A stretch of DNA of 64,000 nucleotides from CAKZSB01 sp964573105 (GTDB taxonomy: Bacteria; Pseudomonadota; Gammaproteobacteria; Granulosicoccales; Granulosicoccaceae), in the NCBI GenBank assembly GCA_964573105.1, contig CAZNIS010000007.1, positions 1-64,000 on the forward strand. Direction: 5' to 3'. This document shows positions 25,568 to 35,018 of the stretch, piece after piece; the first letter of the stretch is position 1; the number at the start of each line of letters is the position of its first letter. Under the pieces are notes generated by a model. That model ran no database searches and was not told the DNA's origin. It was given only the letters and a program-made list of their open reading frames with translations. The position numbers and the translations under genes were made by a program.

Positions 25568-26557
25568 ATGCAACCATTCAAAAAAGGACTGTTCAGCCTT
25601 GCGCTGTTATCGATAGCGGCGACTGCGTGGACAGGCAGTTATGCGGCTGATCAATCACTTTTGCGATTTCACGGCACTTGCGATGGGTCTGCCGCTATCG
25701 CGTTCGACGATGGACACCTGCTGGTGGGCTACGATGAGACCAATCAGTGGTATCGATTTGCGAGTGCCGGAGGGCACTACGTCGAGTCGATCGACTATGG
25801 CCGGCAGTTGGGATTGACTGACACGCAAGAGGTTGATGTCGAAGCGGTGGCCAGGTCAGGTGATCATATCTGGTGGCTGGGCTCGCACGGTCGGGCGAGT
25901 GATGGCGCCGTTGCCGCCAGCCGTCGCATCCTGTTCAAAACCACAAGGCATGCGCCGTTTGTCGTGGCAGGTGAGTCGATCGATCTGCTGCAGTCATTGC
26001 AGGGCTTATTTCCAGCCAAAGCACTATCGCGCAAACCGGACAAAGGCGGCGTGAATTTCGAAGGGCTGGCTGGTACCGATCATGGCGCATTGATGATTGG
26101 CGTGCGCGCGCCATTGTCAAAGACGGGGCAGGCAATGGTAATTGAATGGCAGCCAAAGACCCAAAGCAGTGCGGTTCACTGGCTGGACCTGGGCAACCGC
26201 GGCGTTCGCGCACTGGCCCGTTTTGAAGCGGGTTATCTGCTGATTGCCGGTGGTGCCGTATCGCGTGGCAAAACGGCACTCTATCACTGGACGCCGGGCG
26301 GGACGCTCATCGATTTGCCGATACTCGATTCACGGGTACGGGCTGAAGCCATCGTCACCACTGCAAACGGCGTATTGATTTTAAGTGACGATGGAAAAGT
26401 GAAGCGTGGCGACAAGCGCGCGAAAAAAGGTAAGCGCAACTGCGACAAGATTCGGCGCAAGCACCCGCTGGGGGAAAGGCATACCAATGTCTACTTCCGA
26501 GCCCAGTCAATCAGCCTGGTGGCGATTCACGATGCGCTGGAAAACGCATTGCAATAG
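25568..26557 (+). CDS. Exported DUF3616-like protein
   Basis: A 329-residue protein with a Sec signal (KKGLFSLALLSIAATAWTGSYA-ADQ), so periplasmic. The body resembles DUF3616: DVEAVARSGDHIWWLGSHGRASDG, GGVNFEGLAG and GALMIGVRAPLSKTGQAMVIEWQ. These are probably beta-propeller-like blades. No catalytic motif is visible and the family has no established function. ATG 25550 and TTG 25529 are also possible starts; none has a good ribosome-binding site. It is convergent with the PhyH gene, whose end is 8 bp away. Confidence 0.65.
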   Translation: MQPFKKGLFSLALLSIAATAWTGSYAADQSLLRFHGTCDGSAAIAFDDGHLLVGYDETNQWYRFASAGGHYVESIDYGRQLGLTDTQEVDVEAVARSGDHIWWLGSHGRASDGAVAASRRILFKTTRHAPFVVAGESIDLLQSLQGLFPAKALSRKPDKGGVNFEGLAGTDHGALMIGVRAPLSKTGQAMVIEWQPKTQSSAVHWLDLGNRGVRALARFEAGYLLIAGGAVSRGKTALYHWTPGGTLIDLPILDSRVRAEAIVTTANGVLILSDDGKVKRGDKRAKKGKRNCDKIRRKHPLGERHTNVYFRAQSISLVAIHDALENALQ

Positions 26558-26564
26558 CCTGACG

Positions 26565-27326
26565 CTACTGCCGCATCATGAAATCGTTGGCGCCACTTTG
26601 ATCCTTGCCGCGCATCAGAAATAGCGTTCGATTGCTTTGATCGACCAGTCCGGCACTCTGGCTCTTTTCCTTTGCCATCTGACGATCATAGACTGAGGTG
26701 GTTGGCATGAATCGCAGTGTCATCCCGCGTCTGGACTGATCCGAGTGATTGGCCTCTGAGCCGTGCACCAGATAGACGTCGTGCAATGAAATCTGGCCGG
26801 GTTCAAGTTCAATGTAGTCGGCATCTGCGCGATCAAATTCCGACGGGTCGAGTTCCTGGTTGAGTGTCAGGTTGTCGTTCGGATTGGTGTTGTGTTTGCG
26901 CAGGCGCTGTGACTTGTGTGAGCCGGGAATTACTTGCAGGCAGCCGTTTTGGGCGGTGGCGGGATCGATGGCGATCCACACGGTGCAGGTCGCCAGTGGA
27001 CGAATGGGCCAGTACTCGCCATCCTGATGCCACGGCGTTTCGTGCCCACCGCGTGCGGGTTTGGCGAAAAAGCTCGAGTTCCACAGGGCGATGTCCGGGC
27101 CGATCAACTGGCTGACCATGTCCAGAATCTCGGGGGTTCGCGCGTAGTTTAAAAAGCCCAGATCGTAGGCCAGTAACGATGGACAGTAGTTGTCGAACTT
27201 GGGGTGTTTTTTCAGCAGTCGGGCGTGCAGTTCGCCAATTTCTGCGACAGTTTCGGCCGGCAGTCGGTAGTCGGGGGTGATATAGCCGATCTCGTGGTAT
27301 TGCTCTACCTGTTGTTCGCTCAGCAT
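26565..27326 (-). CDS. Phytanoyl-CoA dioxygenase (PhyH) family oxygenase
   Basis: A 253-residue Fe(II)/2-oxoglutarate oxygenase. The metal triad is visible as the HxD of TPWHQDGEYWP and the distal His in DVYLVHGSEANHS, followed by the 2-oxoglutarate-binding Arg in SRRGMTLRF. The QVIPGSHKSQRLRKH segment is typical. GAGGA lies nine bases before ATG 27326. The substrate is unknown; related enzymes hydroxylate ectoine, phytanoyl-CoA and many small metabolites. A second PhyH gene lies at 46841-47722. Confidence 0.88.
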   Translation of the reverse strand: MLSEQQVEQYHEIGYITPDYRLPAETVAEIGELHARLLKKHPKFDNYCPSLLAYDLGFLNYARTPEILDMVSQLIGPDIALWNSSFFAKPARGGHETPWHQDGEYWPIRPLATCTVWIAIDPATAQNGCLQVIPGSHKSQRLRKHNTNPNDNLTLNQELDPSEFDRADADYIELEPGQISLHDVYLVHGSEANHSDQSRRGMTLRFMPTTSVYDRQMAKEKSQSAGLVDQSNRTLFLMRGKDQSGANDFMMRQ

Positions 27327-27394
27327 GGCACTCTGTCCTCGGTGGGATTCTTCAATATAACCAGATGCGATCAGACCGGCAATTGCCAGGCGCG

Positions 27395-28063
27395 CTAGCC
27401 AGTGCGGGTCAGCGTTCGGACTTCGCCGTTGGGTGACCCAAGCAACAGTACATCTGCCGGTCGTTTGGCAAAGATGCCGCAGGTCACAACCCCTGGAATC
27501 TGGTTGATTTCGGTTTCGAGTGCGACCGGATCGGTGATCGACAGACCGTGCACATCGAGTATTAAATTGCCGTTGTCGGTGGTGAAGCCGTCGCGCAGTT
27601 CAGGGTCACCGTTGAGCTTGACCATCTCGCGACCTACGAAACTTCTTGCCATCGGCAGTACCTCGACAGGCAGTGGAAAAGCACCGAGCACTTTTACCTC
27701 TTTTGATTCATCGGCGATACAGACGAATTTCTCGCTGGCTGCCGCGACGATTTTCTCCCGGGTCAGCGCGCCGCCGCCGCCCTTGATCAGGTGCAGATGG
27801 TGAGTGGCTTCATCGGCGCCGTCCACATAGACTGCAAGCGTACCGGTGGCGTTTAGATCGAGCACGTCGATGCCTGCTTGCTTCAGACGTTGCGCTGTCG
27901 CCTCAGAGCTTGCGACGGCACCGGTCACCCGGATGCGGCTCGCGCCCAGTGCATCGATGAAGTGATTGGCGGTGGAACCAGTGCCAACGCCGATTGGGGT
28001 ATCGTCAGGCACGTATTCGAGTGCGGCGAGAGCCACCGCCTTTTTCATGTCGTCTGCAGTCAT
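27395..28063 (-). CDS. rpiA: Ribose-5-phosphate isomerase A
   Basis: A 222-residue RpiA linking ribose-5-phosphate and ribulose-5-phosphate in the pentose phosphate pathway. Diagnostic blocks are GVGTGSTANHFIDAL, VYVDGADEATHHLHLIKGGGGALTREK and KFVCIADESK. I chose ATG 28063 (MTADDMKKAVALAALEYV) because it aligns with the start of E. coli RpiA; a longer frame to 28114 adds a tail without family support. It is divergent from ilvA, an arrangement also seen in pseudomonads. Confidence 0.95.
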   Translation of the reverse strand: MTADDMKKAVALAALEYVPDDTPIGVGTGSTANHFIDALGASRIRVTGAVASSEATAQRLKQAGIDVLDLNATGTLAVYVDGADEATHHLHLIKGGGGALTREKIVAAASEKFVCIADESKEVKVLGAFPLPVEVLPMARSFVGREMVKLNGDPELRDGFTTDNGNLILDVHGLSITDPVALETEINQIPGVVTCGIFAKRPADVLLLGSPNGEVRTLTRTG

Positions 28064-28182
28064 CGGGATTGAAGTCAGGGTTGGCAGGTGTCTCGAGGAC
28101 GAAACTTGCGTCAAGCGCGGCGCAGTACCGCGGCGCTGGCAATTTGCGTTACAGTAGCAGGCTGAATTCGCGAAGCCCGTGC

Positions 28183-29688
28183 ATGAACCAATATATTAAA
28201 AAAATCCTCACGGCGCGAGTGTACGACGTGTCGCAGGAGACGCCGCTCGATCACGCCGCCACGCTGTCGGCAAAAACCGGCAACCAGGTCTTCCTCAAGC
28301 GCGAGGATCTGCAGCCGGTGTTCTCATTCAAATGCCGTGGCGCCTACAACCGGATCTACCACTTAATTCAGTCTCGGCCAGAGTTGACCGGGGTGGTTTG
28401 TGCCTCTGCAGGCAATCACGCACAGGGCGTCGCACTGGCGGCGCGAGAGCTGAAACTAAAATCGATTATCGTCATGCCGCAGACCACGCCTCGTATCAAA
28501 GTGGATGCGGTGGTGGCACTCGGCGGCGAGGCGATTCTGCACGGCGACAGCTACGACGATGCCTTTGCCCACGCTTGTCAGATTGAGGCCGACACCGGCT
28601 ATCCGTTTATTCATCCGTTTGATGATCCTGACACCATTGCCGGCCAGGGCACCGTTGGGGTTGAGCTGTGTCGTCAGATGCCGGCTGAACTCGATGTGGT
28701 CTTCATGCCGATCGGCGGTGGCGGGCTCGCTGCCGGCGTCTCGGTACTGATGAAATATCTGCGCCCGGAAGTGCGCATGATTGGCGTTGAGCCAGTCGAT
28801 GCGGCGTGCATGCAACAATCGCTGGCGGCGGGCGAGCGGGTAACGCTGCCGCATGTCGGAATCTTCGCTGACGGCGTGGCGGTTAAATGTCCCGGCGAGG
28901 AACCGTTTCGGGTCTGTCGCGAAACACTGGACGAAGTCATCACCGTAAGCGTCGATGAAATGTGCGCGGCGATCAAAGATGTGTTTGACGACACCCGCAC
29001 GCTGATGGAGCCGGCCGGTGCACTGAGCGTGGCGGGCCTGAAGAAATATGCGCAGCGAGAGGCGTTGCAGGATGCACGGCTGGTGGCCATCACCAGCGGC
29101 GCGAATATCAACTTCGATCGGCTGCGACACGTCTCGGAGCGCGCTGAGGTCGGTGAGCAGCGCGAGGCGCTGTTAGCGGTGACAATTCCCGAACGACCGG
29201 GCAGCTTTCGTCACTTTTGTGAGGCGCTGGGGCCGCGCAACGTCACCGAATTCAACTATCGCTACGCCGATGCCGGTCGCGCCAATGTGTTCGTCGGCGT
29301 GCAGCTGGCCAACGGCCAGACTGAGCGCGAGGCGCTGGTGTCGACACTGGAGCAGGCGGATTTTGTCGTCAGCGATCTGACTGACAACGAAGTCGCCAAG
29401 CTTCATGTGCGGCACATGGTGGGCGGGCGCGCGCCCGATGTGCAGAACGAAAGACTGTTTCGGTTCGAATTCCCGGAGCGGCCAGGGGCGCTGGCTGCGT
29501 TTCTGAACTGCATGGGGCGCGACTGGAACATCACGTTGTTCCACTACCGCAATCACGGTGCCGCATTCGGACGCGTACTGGTGGGGATGCAGGTGCCGGA
29601 TGCGTCCGGTCTGCAGGGTTTTCTCGATGAGCTTGGTTACAGCTATTGGTCAGAGGATGACAATCTGGCCTACCAGACCTTCCTGTAA
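28183..29688 (+). CDS. ilvA: Threonine dehydratase, biosynthetic
   Basis: A 501-residue PLP enzyme converting threonine to 2-oxobutyrate in isoleucine synthesis. The PLP Lys is in VFSFKCRGAYNR; GNHAQGVALAAREL and IGGGGLAAGVSVLMKY follow. Two ACT-like regulatory domains fill residues about 330-500 (LLAVTIPERPGSFRHFCEAL and FRFEFPERPGALAAFLNCM), as expected for the isoleucine-inhibited biosynthetic form. An upstream extension of the frame to 27994 overlaps rpiA and is spurious. Confidence 0.96.
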   Translation: MNQYIKKILTARVYDVSQETPLDHAATLSAKTGNQVFLKREDLQPVFSFKCRGAYNRIYHLIQSRPELTGVVCASAGNHAQGVALAARELKLKSIIVMPQTTPRIKVDAVVALGGEAILHGDSYDDAFAHACQIEADTGYPFIHPFDDPDTIAGQGTVGVELCRQMPAELDVVFMPIGGGGLAAGVSVLMKYLRPEVRMIGVEPVDAACMQQSLAAGERVTLPHVGIFADGVAVKCPGEEPFRVCRETLDEVITVSVDEMCAAIKDVFDDTRTLMEPAGALSVAGLKKYAQREALQDARLVAITSGANINFDRLRHVSERAEVGEQREALLAVTIPERPGSFRHFCEALGPRNVTEFNYRYADAGRANVFVGVQLANGQTEREALVSTLEQADFVVSDLTDNEVAKLHVRHMVGGRAPDVQNERLFRFEFPERPGALAAFLNCMGRDWNITLFHYRNHGAAFGRVLVGMQVPDASGLQGFLDELGYSYWSEDDNLAYQTFL

Positions 29689-29705
29689 TACCTGCAGGAA
29701 AGTAG

Positions 29706-29902
29706 GCGGACGCTCTCCACACGTGCCGTCGTGAACCTTTTACCTTGAACCAATCGGTTCAGGTGGGATCAGCTGTTGCCGAATCAGGCTTCCCGCCGTA
29801 GCGGACATGCACAACAACGACAGACAACCACATCCCGGGGTACGAAATTAGGCTCAAGGGATATTACGGGTGCACTAACGCACACAGCAGAGAACGTCCT
29901 AA
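29706..29902 (-). ncRNA. ssrS: 6S RNA
   Basis: Reading the minus strand, the 5' end GGACGTTCTCT pairs with the 3' end GAGAGCGTCC to form the closing stem. Inside, CCCTTGAGCC followed by TAATTTCGTACC, GGGAAGCCT, and the hairpin CCTGAACC-GATT-GGTTCAAGG match remembered E. coli 6S RNA segments (CCCCUGAGCC-GAUAUUUC, GAGAAGCCU, CCUUGAACC-AAGGGUUCAAGG) in the same order. The gene lies just downstream of zapA, its conserved place in gammaproteobacteria. It binds sigma-70 RNA polymerase in stationary phase. Ends are estimated to a few bases from the stem. Confidence 0.9.
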
Positions 29903-29960
29903 ACCGTTGCTGCAGTTTTTGAGCCTCGACGCGAACGAGTGGTTCGCAAAGGCATTTTGC

Positions 29961-30305
29961 CTACAGCTGTATAATCTTCGAGTCCGCGTCGCCGTTGTCG
30001 GCGGACTGTTGTTTTTCATCCAGCACCCGGTCGATACGTGAGCTCATATCGACAATGCTGTCTGAAAATGATTCCAGCATGCTGCTATGATCGGTCGCAT
30101 CCTGCAATTCATTGGCAAGATTAAGTGCGGTCAGTACCGCGACTTTTTCAACGCTGAGGCGCGTGCTGGATTGCTTGATCGATCGCATCTGGTTGTCTAC
30201 GGCAACAGCGGCTTTCATCAGGCGCTGCTTTTGTTCCGGGTCACAAGCGATCTGGTATTCCTTGTCCATGATGTGAACCTTCACAGACAATTTATCTGTA
30301 GCCAT
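29961..30305 (-). CDS. zapA: Cell division protein ZapA
   Basis: A 114-residue ZapA, which cross-links FtsZ filaments at the Z-ring. KVHIMDKEYQIACDPEQKQRLMKAAVAVDNQMRSI is the typical N-terminal region; a coiled-coil follows, with VAVLTALNLANEL and MSSRIDRVL. Its start overlaps the stop of the upstream zapB-like gene. 6S RNA follows, as in E. coli. Confidence 0.93.
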   Translation of the reverse strand: MATDKLSVKVHIMDKEYQIACDPEQKQRLMKAAVAVDNQMRSIKQSSTRLSVEKVAVLTALNLANELQDATDHSSMLESFSDSIVDMSSRIDRVLDEKQQSADNGDADSKIIQL

Positions 30306-30529
30306 CAGGAAGTTTCCAAAGATTTCAAGCGGGTTATGATAGCCTCGACTTTAGCCTTGGCCACGTCATTTTTCTCGATCAGGCGCGAGCGCTCCTCTGC
30401 CATCCCGGCCTGCTGGGCGCGCAACGATTCGTTCTCTACCTTGAGGCGATCGGCCAGATCGATCAAATCGGCCAGTTTGTCTTCCAAACTCGCCAGTTGT
30501 TCCTTCAATATGTTCGGGTTTTCATCCAT
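30305..30529 (-). CDS. Small coiled-coil protein (ZapB-like, TIGR02449 type)
   Basis: A 74-residue, highly charged coiled coil: KEQLASLEDKLADLIDLADRLKVENESLRAQQ continuing to its end. Small proteins of this kind precede zapA in many gammaproteobacteria and are annotated as TIGR02449. Coupling to zapA suggests a role in division, though it is not established. Confidence 0.8.
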   Translation of the reverse strand: MDENPNILKEQLASLEDKLADLIDLADRLKVENESLRAQQAGMAEERSRLIEKNDVAKAKVEAIITRLKSLETS

Positions 30530-30686
30530 CAGCAGGTCTGTATATTGGGCTTTGGATCTCGGCCATGGTAACGCCGGGCTCAGCGATCTAACATGAACGT
30601 TAATTAACTTTACAATCTGCTATCGGTAACTTCTACAAGAATATGAAGAAATTAGGGTGTCAAAAGCCTGTCACAAGGGGCTTGCA

Positions 30687-31250
30687 GTGGTAGCGGCGCT
30701 TCCGGATTACGGGCTGGTGGATCGAGTGTTACGAGAGAGTGGCTGCACGGTTGACGCGGCGGAGTGCCACGGAGTGTTGTGCGGGATTCTGTGCGCATCG
30801 GGCGCCTCCGACATGCAGGGCTGGGTCAGGTATCTGTTTGAGGGGCGCGTTGGCGATGCCGAGGTCTCGGCCGAGACACTTGGCGTGCTGCACAGCGTAC
30901 ACGAGGCCACGCTTGCCGAAATCAATCACGAGACGCTGGAATTTACCCTGCTGCTGCCCGGCTCCAACGAGCTGGTTGAGCAGCGCGCACGCGGTCTGTC
31001 TGAGTGGTGTGCAGGTTTCAGTTTTGGCCTGACGCTGGGTGGTCTGAATGATCAGATGCTCGCTACCGGTGATTCGCGCGAGTTCGTCGAAGACCTGCAG
31101 GCGATTTCGGCGGCCGGCTTTGCCGAGGATGCCCAGGAAGACGAGCAGGACGAAGAATCGTTGATTCAGATCGAAGAATATGTGCGTATGGGGGTGCTGC
31201 TGCTGAATGAAGAATTGCAACCCGTGCGGCAATCCCCGACCATCCATTGA
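30687..31250 (+). CDS. ygfB: UPF0149 (YgfB/YecA) family protein
   Basis: A 187-residue helical protein. CTVDAAECHGVLCGILCA near the N-terminus, LSEWCAGFSFGL in the middle and the acidic C-terminal half (ISAAGFAEDAQEDEQDEES) are YgfB features. I chose GTG 30687 because AAGGGG lies six bases upstream; the frame could begin at GTG 30657. It is divergent from zapA and followed by pepP-ubiH, the conserved gammaproteobacterial order. Molecular function is unclear; a Pseudomonas homologue affects gene regulation. Confidence 0.88.
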   Translation: MVAALPDYGLVDRVLRESGCTVDAAECHGVLCGILCASGASDMQGWVRYLFEGRVGDAEVSAETLGVLHSVHEATLAEINHETLEFTLLLPGSNELVEQRARGLSEWCAGFSFGLTLGGLNDQMLATGDSREFVEDLQAISAAGFAEDAQEDEQDEESLIQIEEYVRMGVLLLNEELQPVRQSPTIH

Positions 31251-31330
31251 ACAGGCTGTCTGCACGGCAGAACCTCAACTCCAACCGGTGATGTGCCATC
31301 GCCGGCCTACAATCACGGCTGAAGGACCTG

Positions 31331-32659
31331 ATGCAGGAATCGACCACCATGCGTCGCGAGCGGGCTCGCCGACGTAAAAACCTGATGCGCCAGATCGGCC
31401 GGGATTCGATCGCCATTATTCCCTCTGCACCGCACAAGGTGCGCAGCCGCGACACCGAGTATCGCTACCGTCAGGACAGCGACTTTTTCTACCTTACGGG
31501 CTTCGATGAGCCCGAATCGGTCGCGGTGCTGATCTCGGGTCGCAAGCAGGCCGAGTACATCATCTTTTGCCGCGAGCGCGATGAGACCCAAGAGACCTGG
31601 AATGGCAGACGGCTTGGCGTGGAGCGTGCGCCCGACGCGCTGGATGCCGATGACGCCTTCCCGATCGATGATATCGATGACATCCTGCCGGGCCTGCTCG
31701 AAGGTCGTGAGAGGGTTTTCTACTCGATGGGTCGCGAGACGCAATTCGACAACCGCGTGATCGGCTGGATCAATCAACTCAAGGCCAAGATCGGCTCGGG
31801 CGGCAACATCCCCAGTGAATTCGTCTCGCTCGACTACCATCTGCACGAGATGCGGCTGTTCAAAAGCCGCTCGGAAATCAGCCAGCTTCGCAAGGCTGCA
31901 CGTATCAGTGCCGAGGGCCATGTCGCGGCGATGAAACGCTGTGTGCCGGGCTGCATGGAGTATCAGCTCGAAGCCGCGTTGATCGGCGTGTATCGCGACG
32001 CGGGCGCCGAGCACTCGTTTCTGCCTATCGTTGGCGGCGGAGCCAATGGCTGCATCCTGCACTACACCGAAAACCAGTGCGAGCTGACCGACGGCCAGTT
32101 AGTGTTGATCGACTCCGGTGCCGAGTGGGGCTGCTATGCCGGCGATATCACCCGCACTTTTCCGGTCAATGGCACTTTTAGTGACGTCCAGCGCGAAGTC
32201 TATGAGATTGTCCTGGAGGCCAATCTCGCCGCTATCGACAAGGCGGTGGTGGGCAATCACTGGAACGACCCGCACGCCGCGGCGGTGCGCGTGCTCACCA
32301 AGGGGCTGGTCAGCATGGGGTTGCTCAAGGGGGATCTGAAAAAGCTCATCCGCGACGAGGCCTACCGACCCTGGTACATGCATCGCACCGGCCACTGGCT
32401 GGGTCTGGATGTGCACGATGTCGGCAGTTACAAGGTCGATGACAAATGGCGTCTGCTCGAGCCCGGCATGGTGCTGACCATCGAGCCGGGTCTTTATCTG
32501 CCAGCCGGTCCCGATGTCCCGAAAGCCTATCGAGACATCGGCATTCGGGTTGAGGACGACGTCGTCATCGCAGAAAATGGCCCCGACATCCTGACCGCAG
32601 ATGTGCCGAAAACCGTCGATGAGATCGAGGCGCTGATGCGCTCGGCAAGGGCCGAGTGA
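31331..32659 (+). CDS. pepP: Xaa-Pro aminopeptidase
   Basis: A 442-residue M24 metallopeptidase that removes N-terminal residues preceding proline. The di-metal site is seen in VLIDSGAEWGCYAGDITRTFPV, HRTGHWLGLDVHDVG, LTIEPGLYLP and IGIRVEDDVVI. The N-terminal domain has SDFFYLTGFDEPESVAVL. AAGGA sits four bases before ATG 31331. Its stop overlaps the ubiH start (GTGA). Confidence 0.96.
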   Translation: MQESTTMRRERARRRKNLMRQIGRDSIAIIPSAPHKVRSRDTEYRYRQDSDFFYLTGFDEPESVAVLISGRKQAEYIIFCRERDETQETWNGRRLGVERAPDALDADDAFPIDDIDDILPGLLEGRERVFYSMGRETQFDNRVIGWINQLKAKIGSGGNIPSEFVSLDYHLHEMRLFKSRSEISQLRKAARISAEGHVAAMKRCVPGCMEYQLEAALIGVYRDAGAEHSFLPIVGGGANGCILHYTENQCELTDGQLVLIDSGAEWGCYAGDITRTFPVNGTFSDVQREVYEIVLEANLAAIDKAVVGNHWNDPHAAAVRVLTKGLVSMGLLKGDLKKLIRDEAYRPWYMHRTGHWLGLDVHDVGSYKVDDKWRLLEPGMVLTIEPGLYLPAGPDVPKAYRDIGIRVEDDVVIAENGPDILTADVPKTVDEIEALMRSARAE

Positions 32660-33882
32660 CCGCTGAGCGAGTCGATGTGCTGATTGTCGGTGCCGGCCTG
32701 GTCGGCACCACTGCGGCACTGTTGTATGCAAAAGCGGGATTCAGCGTGTTGCTTGCCGACAATCGGCCAGCCCTGCGATCGGTTGTCGATCAGGCCGACG
32801 GGCTGAATCTGCGCACCGTGGCTCTCGCGCATCGATCGGTGCAATTGATGCGCGAAGCTGGCATCTGGCAAACCGGCGATGCTTGCCCGATCAATGCCAT
32901 TCACGTTTCAGAGCGTGGTCGCTTCGGCTCGGTGCGTCTGCGAGCCGACGAGTTTGGCGTCGGCGCACTGGGCTATGTGGTGTCCAATCAGTCGCTGGAG
33001 CAGCAGTTGCTGGCAGCGGCGATCCACCACCCCAATGTGCGGCTGGAGTACGCCTGGTCGCTCGACCACCTGGCCGAGACCGCAGATGGCATTGAGGTTG
33101 CCGCTCGCCGCGAGGGGCAGTCTGTTAACACGACGTGTCGGCTGCTGATCGCTGCCGACGGCACCGAGTCAACGGTGCGGCGACTGCTCGGGCTGGAGGT
33201 GCGGCGTCAGCCGTATGGCCAGTCGGCGATCGTTGGCAATATCGAGTGCGCGCGATCGCACCAGAACGAAGCCTTTGAGCGATTTACCGAGTTTGGGCCG
33301 CTGGCCCTGCTGCCGATTGGCGAGCGCCAGATGTCGATGGTGCTGACGCTACCCGAGCGCGACACCGACACCACGCTTGCGATGTCGGATGCCGACTTCT
33401 TAGGTTTTGTGCAGGGCCTGTTTGGCGGGCGGTTGGGGCGGCTGCAACGTGTCGGGCGGCGTCATGCCTTCGGGCTGTCGCTGGTTGAGAGTCGGCAGCA
33501 GGCGATCGGTCGTTGCGTATTATTGGGCAATGCCGCGCGCACCCTGCATCCGGTCGCAGGGCAGGGACTCAATCTCGCGCTGCGGGATGTGTTTCAGCTG
33601 GCGGGAAGCGCTGTGGGCGGCAGTGATCCAGGGGACAACGCTGTGTTGCAGCACTTCCTGACCCGTCGCCAGTCCGATCAGCGGCGCGTTGTCCGGCAGA
33701 CCGATCTGCTGGCCCGGATCTTTCGCAGTCAGCCTGCGGCCGTGGCGCCGGTGCTCGGTTTGTTGAAATCATCATCCATGGTCACGCTCGATCTTATCCC
33801 CGGGCTCAGGCGCAGCTTTGGCGCGTTAAACGCCGGCATCGGCGTGCCGCTGGACCTTCCTCTGGCCAGCAAAAATGACTAG
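32656..33882 (+). CDS. ubiH: FAD monooxygenase of ubiquinone synthesis
   Basis: A 408-residue UbiH/Coq6-family flavoprotein hydroxylating the ubiquinone ring. The FAD-binding GxGxxG is in VDVLIVGAGLVGTTAALLYAKAG at the start. The second FAD region is CVLLGNAARTLHPVAGQGLNLALRDV. GTG 32656 overlaps the pepP stop by four bases. The pepP-ubiH order supports UbiH over the paralogues UbiF and UbiI, which cannot be told apart surely by motif. Confidence 0.9.
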   Translation: MTAERVDVLIVGAGLVGTTAALLYAKAGFSVLLADNRPALRSVVDQADGLNLRTVALAHRSVQLMREAGIWQTGDACPINAIHVSERGRFGSVRLRADEFGVGALGYVVSNQSLEQQLLAAAIHHPNVRLEYAWSLDHLAETADGIEVAARREGQSVNTTCRLLIAADGTESTVRRLLGLEVRRQPYGQSAIVGNIECARSHQNEAFERFTEFGPLALLPIGERQMSMVLTLPERDTDTTLAMSDADFLGFVQGLFGGRLGRLQRVGRRHAFGLSLVESRQQAIGRCVLLGNAARTLHPVAGQGLNLALRDVFQLAGSAVGGSDPGDNAVLQHFLTRRQSDQRRVVRQTDLLARIFRSQPAAVAPVLGLLKSSSMVTLDLIPGLRRSFGALNAGIGVPLDLPLASKND

Positions 33883-34072
33883 TTGGTCACATTCACCCTT
33901 CACCCCAGAGTTAACCGTGCAGCAACATGAAGTGGTTGCTTGATTAAGTCTTTTTTGACCTGACATAATACGCGGTTTTCGGCGGTTCACGTCATCCGAC
34001 GGGTATGGAATGGATTGGCGTAATGGAAGGTAACAGTCGCTACCAGAGCGACTGTCAACGGGGTGAAAGTAC

Positions 34073-34798
34073 ATGACACAAAGCCTGGCAACGATTGCAA
34101 CGGCGGGTGAAAGCCCGTTCCGGCCGGCCGCTGGCATCGCCGCAACGGCGCCGGATATTTCCGGCCTGTTTCCCGACGGTGTGCTGACTGCCTGCGAAGT
34201 GCGAGAGAACTGGTCGGACGTCTTATTGCCATTGGAAGCAAGGCAGCTTGGCGATGTCTGCGACAAGCGCCGCGCAGAGTATGCGGCCGGCCGCAATTGC
34301 GCACGCCGCCTGCTGGTGGCGCTGCACGGTGATTTGGTGCCGCTGCTGACGGGTGCCTATCGGCAGCCGCTGTGGCCCGAGGGCTTTGTCGGCAGTATTT
34401 CTCACGCCGATGACATCTGCGCCGTTGCGCTTGCGAAAACCGACGAGATCGAGAGCCTGGGAATCGACGTTGAACTGCTCGAGCCCCTCGACGATGCTGT
34501 GACCGACCTGGTGCTGACACCGGCAGAACAGCGCGCTATCCGCGATGAAGAGAGTTGGGTTGCTAAGCTGATCTTCTCGATCAAAGAGAGCAACTATAAA
34601 TGCTGCTATCACCGGGTTCGTGCGTTTATCGACTTCCAGCAGTGCGAAGTACAGCTGAATATGCGCGACCAGTCGTTCACTTCCGTGATTGCCTGTACCA
34701 GCTATCAGGGCGAGCAATTGCAGATTCGCACCGAGGGCCGCTGGCTGATTGAGGTCGGTCATATTTTTACCTCGGCGGTCTATCGCCGAAGCACCTGA
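34073..34798 (+). CDS. 4'-phosphopantetheinyl transferase (EntD/Sfp superfamily)
   Basis: A 241-residue enzyme that attaches phosphopantetheine from CoA to carrier proteins. Motifs: RAEYAAGRNCARRLLVAL, GSISHADDICAVALA, LGIDVELLEPLDD (Mg-binding Asp), and LIFSIKESNYKCCYH. This is the EntD-like layout. GGGGTGAAAGTAC precedes the ATG. No polyketide, siderophore or peptide synthetase gene is in the window, so its carrier protein is elsewhere; an AcpP-modifying role is less likely. Confidence 0.9.
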   Translation: MTQSLATIATAGESPFRPAAGIAATAPDISGLFPDGVLTACEVRENWSDVLLPLEARQLGDVCDKRRAEYAAGRNCARRLLVALHGDLVPLLTGAYRQPLWPEGFVGSISHADDICAVALAKTDEIESLGIDVELLEPLDDAVTDLVLTPAEQRAIRDEESWVAKLIFSIKESNYKCCYHRVRAFIDFQQCEVQLNMRDQSFTSVIACTSYQGEQLQIRTEGRWLIEVGHIFTSAVYRRST

Positions 34799-35018
34799 CC
34801 ACAAGCCAGACCGACTGATCAATTTCGTTGATACCCGCCACACTTTCGCTGGCGGCCAGGCACTGGCTGTGCGTCTGATTAAGCATGCACGCCATCGCTG
34901 GCATGTGCGGCGATGGTCACACCGATCGGTCAAGTAAATCGCGTCGCTCGCCGCTGAGTCTCTAAGGCCGGACGAAAACAAGATCCGGCCCGATTGTCAG
35001 TGTCAACGAGCGACGCGC

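Noticed and set aside
28456..29130. 224-codon minus-strand frame inside ilvA
   Set aside because: A shadow of ilvA caused by GC-rich codon structure.
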